A stretch of DNA of 64,000 bases from Verrucomicrobiia bacterium (GCA_035577545.1 DATLVI010000024.1:62001-126000), one strand, 5' to 3'; counted from the first letter of the stretch, positions 1 to 9,956 are shown. Translations and numbers: made by a program. Notes: generated by a model from the sequence alone, not told the origin.

Positions 1-1663
1 CGAGGCTGGTGAACGAGTAGTCGCCCCAACGCCGCCCGCTCGTGCTCCCCAGATCGTTCGTTGGATTGTAGGCTGTGGCGCTGGCGGTGTAGTTGGTGAC
101 CGCCTGGACCGTTCCCAATGGATCTCCAACGAGGCGGCCTGCCGTGGCAGCATCGGCATGGAATGGAGTTCCGGCGGTGCTGAAGCCCAGCGCCGCGTGG
201 CCTTGTCCCGATACCGTCACCGAGGGAATCCAGAACTGACGCGCGGCCGAGAGGCTGCTTGCGGTATCGAAGATCGTGCCGGACTGGACGACGACAGGTG
301 TCCCGCCGTTGTCGATGCTGCGGATCCCATTCAACTCGTACCAGCGGACAGCGTCGCGCCGCTGCGGGCTGGTGGTGGACGCCGCCCCCGTCGAACTGAC
401 CGCGATGTTGTGCGCCGTCCACAGTCTGCCGTTGCGAATATGCGCGGCGAACAAGCGATCGTCGAGCGAGTCGAGCCGGCCGTTGTTGCCACCCGTGTTC
501 CCGAGGTGCTGGACAGGGATGGGGGTAGAGGTCGAGCTGACGGTCAGGAGAATGTTTGCCGAAATTGTTGGTGTGCCACCCGGTGTGCTCACGCGTCGCA
601 GGTCCAGCCTGCCGAAGAGCGTGGCGCTGACGCCGATAAAATACCCCTCGTTTGCTGTCGGGTCATAGTTATCCACGCCGCGCGGTGAGTACGGTCCATC
701 CGAACTGCCGTTTGGGACAATCCCGCGAAAGGCGGTGACAACCAGCGGCCCGCCGTTCAACACCGAGCTTTTGCGGATGACAAAGGCCGAACAACCTGTA
801 AACGCCTGCGAGGATGCACCGAACATGTTTCCGCCGACATACAACGCGTTGGCATCGACACCCAAAGATGGATAGTCGAGGAATTCACCGCTGTTGCCGC
901 CGCCGACCGTGTTCTGTTGGACGAGATAGAAGGTCCAGACCGTGCCACCAGAAAGTGCGTTCGAACTGGCCGCATCGGAAACGGCCAGAAGCCACCGATT
1001 TGGAGTGTCACCAATGCTGTTGGTTGTACTGCTCGGGACATCGATGATGGAGAGGAACCAACGCCCCGACAACCGGTCGTAGCGAACCTGTGGATCACTC
1101 GTGAAATTCAAACCCGCCGGCGGCACGGGGGTCACTACGGAGGAAAAGAAAACATCCGGGTCCACATTTAGCACGCCATCGGCGACACCAGTAGCTTTGT
1201 TGAAGGACCGAATCCGGCCATTGACGAATACCACAAACTGCGACGGGCCAACCGTGCCCATCGAGTCGGGCGGGAACGCTGCTGTATCGGCCAGCGTGGC
1301 ACCCGTGAAGTTGACGCCAAGGCTTTGCGGGGCGAGTGGGGCGACCAGGGTCGAGACGTTGTCGGCTATATTTCGGGATGGGACCCAGCGCGCGACGGCG
1401 GGGGAATTCGGGTCCTGCCGGAGCCGATCGCGCTCGGGCATTTCCTTTTCCGTCTTCAACCGGAACTTCTTCGGCTTGCCCCTGGACAATTGGTCTTCGC
1501 GCTGTTGCCGCGTCGTGATGTCGGCCATGGTCTCGCGCGAGCCTTTCTCGCCCGTCTGCGGCACCCCGACGGTTTCATGGTCCGGGGAAACCTGCTGCGC
1601 CCGAGTTGGGAGTGAGAGGGCGAATAAAAACGCGAAGAAGACCGCGAACCTGAGTTGCGCCAA
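1..1663 (-). CDS. Secreted protein with DSMGTVGPSQ motif, C-terminus cut by window edge
   Basis: An open reverse-strand frame of 554 codons runs off the left edge, so only the N-terminal part is visible. The chosen TTG start (1661-1663) gives a classic signal peptide (AQLRFAVFFAFLFALSLPTRAQ) with AAGGGA 8 bases upstream; another in-frame TTG lies 17 codons earlier. The mature part contains PPDSMGTVGPSQFVVFVNGR, then aromatic and glycine-rich repeats such as DPQVRYDRLSGRWFLSI and SGRRWGDYSFTS. Proteins with this 'MGxVGPxxxVxFxNG' signature are large exported proteins of unknown function, probably beta-propeller-like; that fold is inference. It lies 143 bases downstream of gap on the same strand, but a terminator intervenes, so it is probably a separate transcription unit. 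Confidence 0.8.
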   Translation of the reverse strand, partial: MAQLRFAVFFAFLFALSLPTRAQQVSPDHETVGVPQTGEKGSRETMADITTRQQREDQLSRGKPKKFRLKTEKEMPERDRLRQDPNSPAVARWVPSRNIADNVSTLVAPLAPQSLGVNFTGATLADTAAFPPDSMGTVGPSQFVVFVNGRIRSFNKATGVADGVLNVDPDVFFSSVVTPVPPAGLNFTSDPQVRYDRLSGRWFLSIIDVPSSTTNSIGDTPNRWLLAVSDAASSNALSGGTVWTFYLVQQNTVGGGNSGEFLDYPSLGVDANALYVGGNMFGASSQAFTGCSAFVIRKSSVLNGGPLVVTAFRGIVPNGSSDGPYSPRGVDNYDPTANEGYFIGVSATLFGRLDLRRVSTPGGTPTISANILLTVSSTSTPIPVQHLGNTGGNNGRLDSLDDRLFAAHIRNGRLWTAHNIAVSSTGAASTTSPQRRDAVRWYELNGIRSIDNGGTPVVVQSGTIFDTASSLSAARQFWIPSVTVSGQGHAALGFSTAGTPFHADAATAGRLVGDPLGTVQAVTNYTASATAYNPTNDLGSTSGRRWGDYSFTSL

Positions 1664-1752
1664 CCCCGGATTCCCTTGCTGCCCAGCGCGATACGTTGGC
1701 GTATTGAATTTCAACGGAAGGGATATGATACACCATAGTGACCCTTTTCGCA

Positions 1753-1789
1753 ATAAAAAACCGGGCATTCCTCGCGGAACACCCGGTTT
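1753..1789 (-). terminator. Rho-independent terminator of gap
   Basis: On the reverse strand, just after the gap stop codon, ACCGGG-TG-TTCC pairs with GGAA-TG-CCCGGT around a GCGA loop. A run of six T follows. The single internal TG/TG mismatch does not disrupt the outer six-pair GC stem. Confidence 0.85.
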
Positions 1790-1806
1790 CGGAAGCACTT
1801 GGAACG

Positions 1807-2862
<1,056 letters not shown>

Positions 2863-3041
2863 TTATGATAAAACAACGGGGCAAAACTTCCAGAGAGGGC
2901 GGGAACTCCCGCCACTCGCAACGCCACAAGTATCGTAAGTCATCCCCCCAGACCCGTCAAACGGAAAACAGGGAGCGACCTGCTTGCCCAATGCGACAGC
3001 CGATGGTAGGCTGGCGGGACGACTTCAGGAAGGGACCTATC

Positions 3042-3905
3042 ATGAAATGTTTTCGCCAGGGAACCGCAATTGCCATCGCGAGTCTTTTCGCGATCGGCTC
3101 CACCGTCGTGGGCGCCACCGCGGGAGAATTGAAGACCGCGGAGGAGATCATGGGATTTTCGTCTGCGAAGACGGCCACCTACAAGACGTGGTCGGCGGAT
3201 TACACGCAGCGGATGAGGATGCTTGGCTCTTCCATGGCGGTCGATGGCCGGCTCCTGCTGAAGCTGCCGGGAAGAATGTGGATGCAAATGGATATGCCGA
3301 TGGCGGGCCAAAAGGGGAAGATGACCATGATCCTGGGCGAAGACGGTATCATGTGGCAGATCAGTGAGATGGGTTCCCAGCCCCAGGTTATGAGGGTAGA
3401 CGTGGGTAGAGTCTATAGTAACGCCACGAGCGCTACGGGCGGGAAGTACAATCCGCTTGATCAGATGGATCCGAGCAAGCACTGGGAAGTGACCCGGGAA
3501 ATTTACGACTATAAGAAGGTTGACGGCGGGGAAGTTGATGGCCAGCCTGTGTACGTGATGGAGGGCCTGTTGAAACCGGGCGCGGTCACCAACCAGCAAT
3601 TTGCTATGGAAGCCGGCCGGGTGGGCAAGATGCGTGTCAGCATCGGCAAGGATGATGGTTTTGTCCGTCGCTTCGAGCAATACGACAAGTCACTGACGAA
3701 CGTCATCATGGCGATGGAGTTCAAGAATCTGAAATTCAATCCGGATATACCCGATTCGACATTTGTCTACCGGCCGCCCACCAACGCAGTAACCACGGAT
3801 CTAACCCAGTCGATCCTGGCGCAGATGCGCCAGCAGGGGATCAGTGCCCCGGGGGCGCCTGGGTCGGCGCCGCGACCACCACCGCCTGTTCCCAAACCGA
3901 ATTGA
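3042..3905 (+). CDS. LolA-like periplasmic lipoprotein-carrier family protein
   Basis: Starting at the ATG preceded by AGGAAGGGA, the product has 287 residues and begins with a signal peptide (MKCFRQGTAIAIASLFAIGSTVVGATAGE). The frame is open further upstream, but that would lengthen the leader without ribosome-binding support. The mature part reads as an outer-membrane lipoprotein-sorting (LolA/DUF4412-type) half-barrel: TYKTWSADYTQRMRMLGSSM, repeated M/W-rich strands such as LPGRMWMQMDMP, and a conserved FVRRFEQYDK strand. The tail is proline-rich. LolA carries lipoproteins across the periplasm, but related paralogues have unknown cargo, so the exact role is open. It converges on gmhA with one base between the stops. 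Confidence 0.7.
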   Translation: MKCFRQGTAIAIASLFAIGSTVVGATAGELKTAEEIMGFSSAKTATYKTWSADYTQRMRMLGSSMAVDGRLLLKLPGRMWMQMDMPMAGQKGKMTMILGEDGIMWQISEMGSQPQVMRVDVGRVYSNATSATGGKYNPLDQMDPSKHWEVTREIYDYKKVDGGEVDGQPVYVMEGLLKPGAVTNQQFAMEAGRVGKMRVSIGKDDGFVRRFEQYDKSLTNVIMAMEFKNLKFNPDIPDSTFVYRPPTNAVTTDLTQSILAQMRQQGISAPGAPGSAPRPPPPVPKPN

Positions 3906-3906
3906 A

Positions 3907-4473
3907 TCAAGGGGTTATTTCGCGCTCGATCACTTCCAAGAGCGCGTGCAGGACCAAGGTGTGGGCTTCCTGGATTCGTCCACTGTCGGAGTTGGCGACG
4001 ATGATCTCGAAATCGGCTTTGCCCCGGGCCTGGCCACCACCTTTGCCCAGGAGAGCCACGGATTTTACGCCCTTGCCCCTGGCGGTCGCGAGTGCGCGGA
4101 GAATGTTTGGCGAATTCCCGCTTGACGAGAAACAAACCAGCAGGTCATTTTTGTTGGCCAGTCCCTCCACCTGCCGGGAAAAAACCTGGTCGAAACCGTA
4201 GTCATTGCCGATGCAGGTGAGCAGCGTGCCGTCGGCGACCAGGCTGATGGCGGGAAGCGCGGGCCGATGATTCCTAAAATGACCGACCAATTCCTCGGCG
4301 AGATGCATGGCATCAGCAGCGCTGCCTCCATTGCCGCAGGTAAGGATTTTTCCGCCGGATTTGAGCGTGGCGACGGCCGCGACGGCAATCTTCTGAAACG
4401 CGTCCTCTTGTGCGGCCAGTTCTTGCAGCGTGCGGCAGGCATTCTCAACCAGCTTTGGCAAAACGGGTTCCAT
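3907..4473 (-). CDS. gmhA: Phosphoheptose isomerase (SIS domain)
   Basis: GmhA converts sedoheptulose-7-phosphate to D-glycero-D-manno-heptose-7-phosphate, the first step of ADP-heptose synthesis for the LPS inner core. The 188-residue product is one SIS domain with LTCGNGGSAADAMHLAEEL near residue 45, the substrate loop CFSSSGNSPNILRAL near 110, and the C-terminal EAHTLVLHALLEVIE helix. Length and motifs match the family. No other heptose gene lies in the window. Its presence supports an LPS-bearing outer membrane. Confidence 0.93.
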   Translation of the reverse strand: MEPVLPKLVENACRTLQELAAQEDAFQKIAVAAVATLKSGGKILTCGNGGSAADAMHLAEELVGHFRNHRPALPAISLVADGTLLTCIGNDYGFDQVFSRQVEGLANKNDLLVCFSSSGNSPNILRALATARGKGVKSVALLGKGGGQARGKADFEIIVANSDSGRIQEAHTLVLHALLEVIEREITP

Positions 4474-4649
4474 GCGCGTATATTAACGGTGGTCACGGCT
4501 GGCGCAAAAGCAAAAAAGGCTGGCCTTGAGGCCGCTGATAGCTGCCCCCGCCACCATGGGCTCTTGCCAAAAGATTCTGCTTGTATTTTTCATGGGTGTT
4601 GGGTTTCATACCACCTGTAGATGCGGCGGGGCGCAGAGGGTACTATGTA

Positions 4650-4676
4650 TTGACGTATTCGCTAACGGACGAATAC
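4650..4676 (+). promoter_or_regulatory. Candidate promoter/operator upstream of the alpha-CTD/HTH regulator
   Basis: A TTGACG hexamer (4650-4655) is immediately followed by a perfect 7-bp inverted repeat, GTATTCG (4655-4661) and CGAATAC (4670-4676), with an 8-base spacer. It lies 23 bases before the start codon of the regulator gene. The position suggests a -35 box overlapped by an operator, possibly for autoregulation. No convincing -10 box was found, so the promoter assignment is tentative. Confidence 0.4.
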
Positions 4677-4699
4677 CTGTAATCGAATTGTGATCTGTT

Positions 4700-5752
4700 A
4701 TGGAGAGAATTCAGCCACATCAATTTACGCGTCAGGAGATCGACGGCTGGCCCATTCCAAAATCCGGACTGAGCGCGCGCGTCGTACACTGCCTTGAACA
4801 GACGGGCGTAAAGACCGTCGGCCAGCTTCGTGGATGGAGTGACCAGCAGCTTCTCAACCTGACGAACTTCGGCACCACATCGCTCGAAAACGTCCGCTGG
4901 TTTTTCAATTGGACCCGGCGCCTCGAGGGAGGCCACGCCGAGTTGGCCAACGCCCGCGTCTGGCTGCGGGAGTTCCTCAACACCCAGGAGATCTTCGTGA
5001 TCGAACAGCGCTACGGTTTGGCCGACCCGCTGTTCCGACCACACATGAAGCGGCGCACGCTGCAGGAGATCGCGCGGATGCGCATCCGCGTGACGCGCGA
5101 GCGCGTGCGGCAAATTGAGGAATCAGCCATCGCGGCACTGCGTTCGAATCTGGCCCGCGCCGTAGCCGAGAGCCAGGAGATTTACTGGGCTGACAGCATC
5201 CTTTCCGGCAGTTGTGTCGTGACGGCGGCCGAGTTGGGGAAATGGGCGGATGATCCGATGCTGGGCGGATACCAACCCTGGGGCGTTCTGTTGTTGATGA
5301 GTGAGACGCTGGAGCGGATCACGTTCCGGTATGACTATTTTTCCATTTTGCCGGGACACGTGCTCAACCACGTCGAGAAGCAGATTTTGCAGATTCTGGA
5401 CGCGGCCCGTGAGCCCATTCCGTTCGAGAAAATCCTCGCGAGTGTTTCGGACGAACTCAGTTTTCTCAATGGCCAGCGCCCGCGGCTGGTGACCGTGCTC
5501 CTGGATCACCATCCGGAGATCAGCGGCACGGTGGATCGCCGCTATTTTCTCCCGCTGGTGGGGGCGCCGCTGGTCATCGCCGATATCCTCCGGGACCGGC
5601 AGGAACCTGTCCACTTTCACGAGTTGACGCGCCTGTACAACGAACGCATGCAGCCGCACAGTCGCAAGGGCACGGGCTACATCCTGCGTATCCTGAACCT
5701 CATGCCTGAGGCCCAGCGCGTCTCGCGCGCCGTGTACCAATTGAAGGATTAA
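4700..5752 (+). CDS. Alpha-CTD-like plus sigma region-4-like HTH regulatory protein
   Basis: The 350-residue protein joins two RNA polymerase-derived modules. Residues about 15-70 (LSARVVHCLEQTGVKTVGQL, then LLNLTNFGTTSLENVRWF) match the helix-hairpin-helix of the RpoA C-terminal domain. Residues about 115-150 (RRTLQEIARMRIRVTRERVR plus QIEESAIAALR) match sigma70 region 4.2, which binds the -35 element. Neither an alpha N-terminal domain nor sigma regions 1-3 are present, so it is not a polymerase subunit or complete sigma factor. The last 200 residues look like two winged-helix-type segments (HVEKQILQILDAAREPIPFE and VIADILRDRQEPVHFHELT), perhaps HARE-HTH-like. It stands alone with a dyad upstream. 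A DNA-binding regulator is likely; its targets are unknown. Confidence 0.7.
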   Translation: MERIQPHQFTRQEIDGWPIPKSGLSARVVHCLEQTGVKTVGQLRGWSDQQLLNLTNFGTTSLENVRWFFNWTRRLEGGHAELANARVWLREFLNTQEIFVIEQRYGLADPLFRPHMKRRTLQEIARMRIRVTRERVRQIEESAIAALRSNLARAVAESQEIYWADSILSGSCVVTAAELGKWADDPMLGGYQPWGVLLLMSETLERITFRYDYFSILPGHVLNHVEKQILQILDAAREPIPFEKILASVSDELSFLNGQRPRLVTVLLDHHPEISGTVDRRYFLPLVGAPLVIADILRDRQEPVHFHELTRLYNERMQPHSRKGTGYILRILNLMPEAQRVSRAVYQLKD

Positions 5753-5875
5753 ACACCATCCGCAAACTCGATTGATTCCTCGGCGAGTCGTTTTCTATCC
5801 TAGACCAGCCAGACCCATGACGTCTACATCGTGGTTTCTGTTGCGTGAACTGTCCAGTGTATTGAGTTGACCCAA

Positions 5876-6289
5876 TTATGAGTCGCCTATGCGCGTCCTG
5901 ATGCCTCCTGCTGCTGTCAGAAGTTTAATGATTTCATCGTGATGCCTAGAATAGGCGGCATCTAGGGCCGTCTCCCCAAACTTATTTTTTTGATTTACGT
6001 TCGCGCCGCGTGCCAGAAGAAACCGAACCGCTTCCAATTGGCCTCCGAGACAAGCGCATTGTAGGGGCGGGAGTTTACCCCCGGGCCAGTGGTTAACGCT
6101 AGCACCTAAAAGCAACAAAACCTTCATACGGGAGATGTTTCCATCGGAAGCTGCGTCACATAAGGCTCGGTCGCGGCGGATTCCGAGTTCTGACTTATCG
6201 AGTACGGCCAATGTGAGCAAGACCAGCACCAGCCAGCAGACGATCTGTCCTGCTAGGCGGAGTTTCGCAGTGAGATGTCTAGGGTTCAT
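5876..6289 (-). CDS. Membrane-anchored ankyrin-repeat protein, candidate immunity protein
   Basis: The 137-residue product has one N-terminal membrane helix (IVCWLVLVLLTLAVL, residues about 17-31). About three ankyrin repeats follow: RALCDAASDGNISRMKVLLL, LQCACLGGQLEAVRFLLARG and GETALDAAYSRHHDEIIKLL. With one helix, the repeats would probably face the periplasm. Its ATG overlaps the end of the upstream 1225-residue secreted gene by 11 bases, so translation is probably coupled. Base composition is lower in GC than in the flanking genes. Ankyrin proteins are known immunity partners of polymorphic toxins, which makes neutralisation of the neighbouring Cys/His domain a reasonable inference. A general protein-binding role cannot be excluded. 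Confidence 0.75.
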   Translation of the reverse strand: MNPRHLTAKLRLAGQIVCWLVLVLLTLAVLDKSELGIRRDRALCDAASDGNISRMKVLLLLGASVNHWPGGKLPPLQCACLGGQLEAVRFLLARGANVNQKNKFGETALDAAYSRHHDEIIKLLTAAGGIRTRIGDS

Positions 6290-9200
6290 ATCTTCTCATT
6301 CGCGATGTTCCGTCTTCATAAAAGTTATACAATTTATGAACTGTTAGCATGTATGTGCCAGCCCCTATACCCTGACCATCATAATCGGTTATTCCGCAAT
6401 GACCGCTGTCGCCGGATTCTGGATGGGCGATTATATACCCCGGTTGCGGGTTGGCATTAGAAGGTAATAGTGTCCAGTTATCAATTGTAGTTTGAACGCC
6501 CAGTTCACTCTGATCGGTGTCCTGAGTTCCGGCCCATTGATTCGCAAGAGGTGGATACTCGAACGAGAAGCCGTTAATCTTCGGCACGACGGCTCCAGCA
6601 GCAACAGCCATGTGCGCCACGAAAATGTTACACTTCAGGGTATTCGTGCCAAATTCAGGGAATCCGTAGGCGGCCGGCACTATCTCTGGATAGGAATACT
6701 GGAAGCTGCTAAGAAATGCTTTCGCCTTGTTGCGTATATCGATTTGCATCTGGGTGTCAGCGACACCTACGGCATCGGGAGCGCCTTTCTTGCCATTACC
6801 GTATTGTCCGCCCGGCTTCTTGCGTTCGTCGCGCTGTCTAGTGTAAATAAAATCTGTCTGCTTTCCATTAGAAGAGTACGCAGCCTTAACACTGAAGATC
6901 CCACCGGACGCTGTTGTGTACTCGAACTTGTACTCATGCCCTTGCGAGCCGAAGTCAGTCCAGCTTGTCCAGGTGCCATCTGACTTCAGTTGCTGATAAT
7001 ACCATGAGAGATCATTGCTCAATGAGCTCCCATCCTTGAGCTGAATCTCCAAGGTGTCCCCTGTTTTGACAATCAACCCGTCCGTCGGAGCACCGCTTGT
7101 TCCTTGCTTTTTGATAGTAACGTCAGGCTTAGCATTCCCGAAGCCGGAGAAGAAGACTTCGTGGCTGACATCTTCTGCTGCCATTTCCGGAATCGCTGGG
7201 AATACAAAATCACTGGCCTTAATTGTAAACGGCGTGTTCGTGTGAATCTTGATGAGAAAAGCAATGCCGTTGGTTTGTCCGCTACTGCCGATGTACCAGA
7301 AGCCCGGCGAGCCGCGAAACGTGATGGTCGATGGGTCGAACACGATCCCGTCGTACGATCCCGAAGAGTACTGAAACCCGGTGAAATGAAACACCACCAG
7401 TTGTTCTTCGTCATCAGGTGCGTGCTTGATGACGGTGAATTGGCTATCCCACGATTCCCAGTTGACGCCGGGCCCCCACCAAGGACCGGACCAAGAATAA
7501 TAATCGCCTTCAAATGCCCAGCGGGGATAAAATGAAAAATCGAGGCAGATGTCCCCCGCGTGTGAAGAACCGCACGTCAAGCTAAAGGCCGGGTCCCCAT
7601 CATCGGTAAAGCCTCCATTTGCGTTGTCCACAACATCGTGAAGATGATACCTGTTACCATGCGTTGGGTCCCAGACGCATGTTGTCGTTGATACATACCA
7701 CCCGCCCGGGAAGGTGCCCGTGCCGTCTTCTTGAATGTGAAACGACAACAGTTCGTATCCGTACACAATCTGGCGCATGATAGCCGAGCTGCCATCCGTG
7801 CCGGTAGCGTCAACCTCCACAACGTTGGCATTAATGCTATTGAGGGGCACGGTATTGCTAAAGGTGATGCCGCCCGGGCCGGTGGAAGTCAGTGCGGGGA
7901 CGCCGTTGATCGTGATCGTGTGATCGAAGTTCGTGCTCGCCTGCCCAACCACCAGCACGTTAGTGGCGTTGGCGTCCGTGTCCGCCGCCGGGCTGGTGAT
8001 CTGAAGGAACACATGCGCATTCTGAATGACCAGGAAACTGTTCGTCGACGGAGCGGAGGCCGAGTTCGCCGCAGAGACGACCACGACGTTGCTGCCGTCC
8101 ACGACTGGCACGTCGGCCCACCAGTTCGTGCCGTTGACGGCGGCGCTGATGCTCGCATTGGTGATCGTGGGATCCACGGCATCCAACAGATCAATTTGCA
8201 CCGTTGCGTTGCCATCGTCAATCGTCCCCGACACGGCTATCGTCGTCGCGTTGGATCCCACAGTGACTGCATTGGTGACGTCCAAGGTAAAGTTAGGCAC
8301 GTTCGTTGCCAAAGTCGGATCGTAGATGAACGAGACAGCGTTGGTCGCGGTCCAGCCGGCGCGGTCGGTTGCTGTGGCCACGAAAATGTTCGTGCCCGGT
8401 GCAAGGTCTTCTGGGCCAGCCCACCAGTTGCCATTGGTGTCATGATTGTTGACAAACTCGCCGTTGACCGTGACCTGCAACCAGCGACCGGCGTCCAACT
8501 GCGGCGCGTTGGTCGGGCTCGTGTCGGCCGCGAACCCTTCGATGTTGACGCGGTGCCGCGAGACGATCGTGCCATTGGTCGGAGATGTTATCGAAATCGA
8601 TGGCGGCATCGTATCCAGTTCGGCCGTCGCCGAAAAGACCGGACTTGTTGTGCCATTTGTCTTGAACAATTGCAGGTACAACGTATGCATGCCGTTCTGC
8701 GTGTTTTGCAAGGTGTAATCGAACACCGGGGAAAACAGGTTGGTCACGCTACTGGTAAAGTCAGAATCCTCCGAGATTATCGTGTAATCGGCGATGATTC
8801 CGGTAGCCAGCTCGATTTCCACCTGGGTGTTGCTAACGACCGTGTTACCGCCATTGATCGTGAAGCTGAGCAGCAGTGCGTCCGCAGGAAGAATCGGATC
8901 GGTTCCGTTCAGATACTCGCCGAGATTCGACCAGAAATCGTTGTCGAGGTCTTCATGGGCCAGGTTGGGATCGAGGGGATCCAGCCCGTAATCCACAGCC
9001 CACCCGTAAGGAACCCCATTGTTCAACTGGTCCGGGCTGGCACGAACGACTCGGTAGAACTCTTGCACTTGGCCGACGGCGTTGGTGTCCGTCCAGGTCG
9101 TCGCGCCGTTGTCGCCCCACATCCAGGCTACGTCTGTCCAGGAGGAGGTCGGCGTGAGGCTGCTCTCCGCTTGCACGACATACAAATGGTCAGAACAACT

Positions 9201-9956
9201 GGGCCATGTCAGGGCACAGCCGTTGGTTTCCATCTCAATGTCCGTGATCCCGAAAGCGCTCATTTCGTCCGTGATCGTGCAGGAAATGTTGTCCATCCCC
9301 ATCATCCCGCTACCCGCCAGCGCCGTGAATTCGCCATCCCCATCGTCCCCGCTTGCGGTCGTTCCGGCCGCCGCTTCGAGGTTGCTTTGATAGGCGGAGT
9401 AGTCATTAGCATCCGCCAATCGCGCCTTAAGCGTGATGGTGAGCGGCGGAAGATCGCCTTCGATTCCCCACGCGTCCGGATTGTTGGTGAATTGCTGCCA
9501 CTGTCGCCAGACCCAGGCGTTTTCGCCTAATTGCATGCCAGACTGGTAGCCGCTTGGGGCGTCAATGCTCGCGATCACATTCGTCGAACACCCCGACCCC
9601 AGCAGTGTTTCTCCGGTGAGAACATTCTTGGTTAAAACCACGGATGTAACCGTTACCCCATGCACCTGCAGCGTTGCGCAGGAATTGGTAGACGTTGACA
9701 GCAAGTCCGCGCAAGCAACTTGTGAGCAATCGATCCACCACGGCTCGCCGTTGTCTGTGGAATACGCCCGCCACTGCCACGGCATCCACGGCAGATACAA
9801 GCTATGATTCGCGCTGAAGGCCATGTCGGCCAACTGCGCCAGATTGGTGATCGTCGTATCCTGCGCCGTCGCGACAGCCGAAATCTCTAAAGGCACTGCT
9901 GCCGCAATAGCGCAAACAATTGTGCCCCATCTCGTCCTCATGAATCTCGCATTCAT
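6279..9956 (-). CDS. Giant secreted Ig-like protein with C-terminal amidase/NlpC-P60-like domain
   Basis: The 1225-residue product starts with a signal peptide (cleavage near ATAQ-DT, residue 32). Residues about 305-355 hold an acidic LDPLDPNLAHEDLDNDFW segment of the thrombospondin/dockerin-like type. About 450-735 are Ig-like strands (PPSISITSPTNG, VQIDLLDAVDP, VFLQITSP). After a lysine-rich linker (DERKKPGGQYGNGKKG), the last 165 residues form a separate domain with LKCNIFVAHMAVAAGA (Cys1109), PPLANQWAG, PQPGYIIAH and GDSGHCGITDYDG (His1186). That Cys...His order and the 'GHxGI' strand resemble NlpC/P60 and CHAP amidase domains fused to polymorphic toxins. The ankyrin gene overlaps its stop codon, and an XRE regulator is divergent. 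The effector role is inference; a secreted cell-wall hydrolase for self-use is the alternative. Confidence 0.75.
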   Translation of the reverse strand: MNARFMRTRWGTIVCAIAAAVPLEISAVATAQDTTITNLAQLADMAFSANHSLYLPWMPWQWRAYSTDNGEPWWIDCSQVACADLLSTSTNSCATLQVHGVTVTSVVLTKNVLTGETLLGSGCSTNVIASIDAPSGYQSGMQLGENAWVWRQWQQFTNNPDAWGIEGDLPPLTITLKARLADANDYSAYQSNLEAAAGTTASGDDGDGEFTALAGSGMMGMDNISCTITDEMSAFGITDIEMETNGCALTWPSCSDHLYVVQAESSLTPTSSWTDVAWMWGDNGATTWTDTNAVGQVQEFYRVVRASPDQLNNGVPYGWAVDYGLDPLDPNLAHEDLDNDFWSNLGEYLNGTDPILPADALLLSFTINGGNTVVSNTQVEIELATGIIADYTIISEDSDFTSSVTNLFSPVFDYTLQNTQNGMHTLYLQLFKTNGTTSPVFSATAELDTMPPSISITSPTNGTIVSRHRVNIEGFAADTSPTNAPQLDAGRWLQVTVNGEFVNNHDTNGNWWAGPEDLAPGTNIFVATATDRAGWTATNAVSFIYDPTLATNVPNFTLDVTNAVTVGSNATTIAVSGTIDDGNATVQIDLLDAVDPTITNASISAAVNGTNWWADVPVVDGSNVVVVSAANSASAPSTNSFLVIQNAHVFLQITSPAADTDANATNVLVVGQASTNFDHTITINGVPALTSTGPGGITFSNTVPLNSINANVVEVDATGTDGSSAIMRQIVYGYELLSFHIQEDGTGTFPGGWYVSTTTCVWDPTHGNRYHLHDVVDNANGGFTDDGDPAFSLTCGSSHAGDICLDFSFYPRWAFEGDYYSWSGPWWGPGVNWESWDSQFTVIKHAPDDEEQLVVFHFTGFQYSSGSYDGIVFDPSTITFRGSPGFWYIGSSGQTNGIAFLIKIHTNTPFTIKASDFVFPAIPEMAAEDVSHEVFFSGFGNAKPDVTIKKQGTSGAPTDGLIVKTGDTLEIQLKDGSSLSNDLSWYYQQLKSDGTWTSWTDFGSQGHEYKFEYTTASGGIFSVKAAYSSNGKQTDFIYTRQRDERKKPGGQYGNGKKGAPDAVGVADTQMQIDIRNKAKAFLSSFQYSYPEIVPAAYGFPEFGTNTLKCNIFVAHMAVAAGAVVPKINGFSFEYPPLANQWAGTQDTDQSELGVQTTIDNWTLLPSNANPQPGYIIAHPESGDSGHCGITDYDGQGIGAGTYMLTVHKLYNFYEDGTSRMRRYEP

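Noticed and set aside
4700-5752. Calling the regulator a sigma factor
   Set aside because: It lacks sigma regions 2 and 3 needed for -10 recognition and promoter melting; only a region-4-like HTH is present.
7731-9530. Long forward open frame (about 600 codons) opposite the giant secreted protein
   Set aside because: The translation is Arg/Val/Asp-rich without domains, and the reverse strand has a coherent signal peptide, Ig-like repeats and a C-terminal domain.
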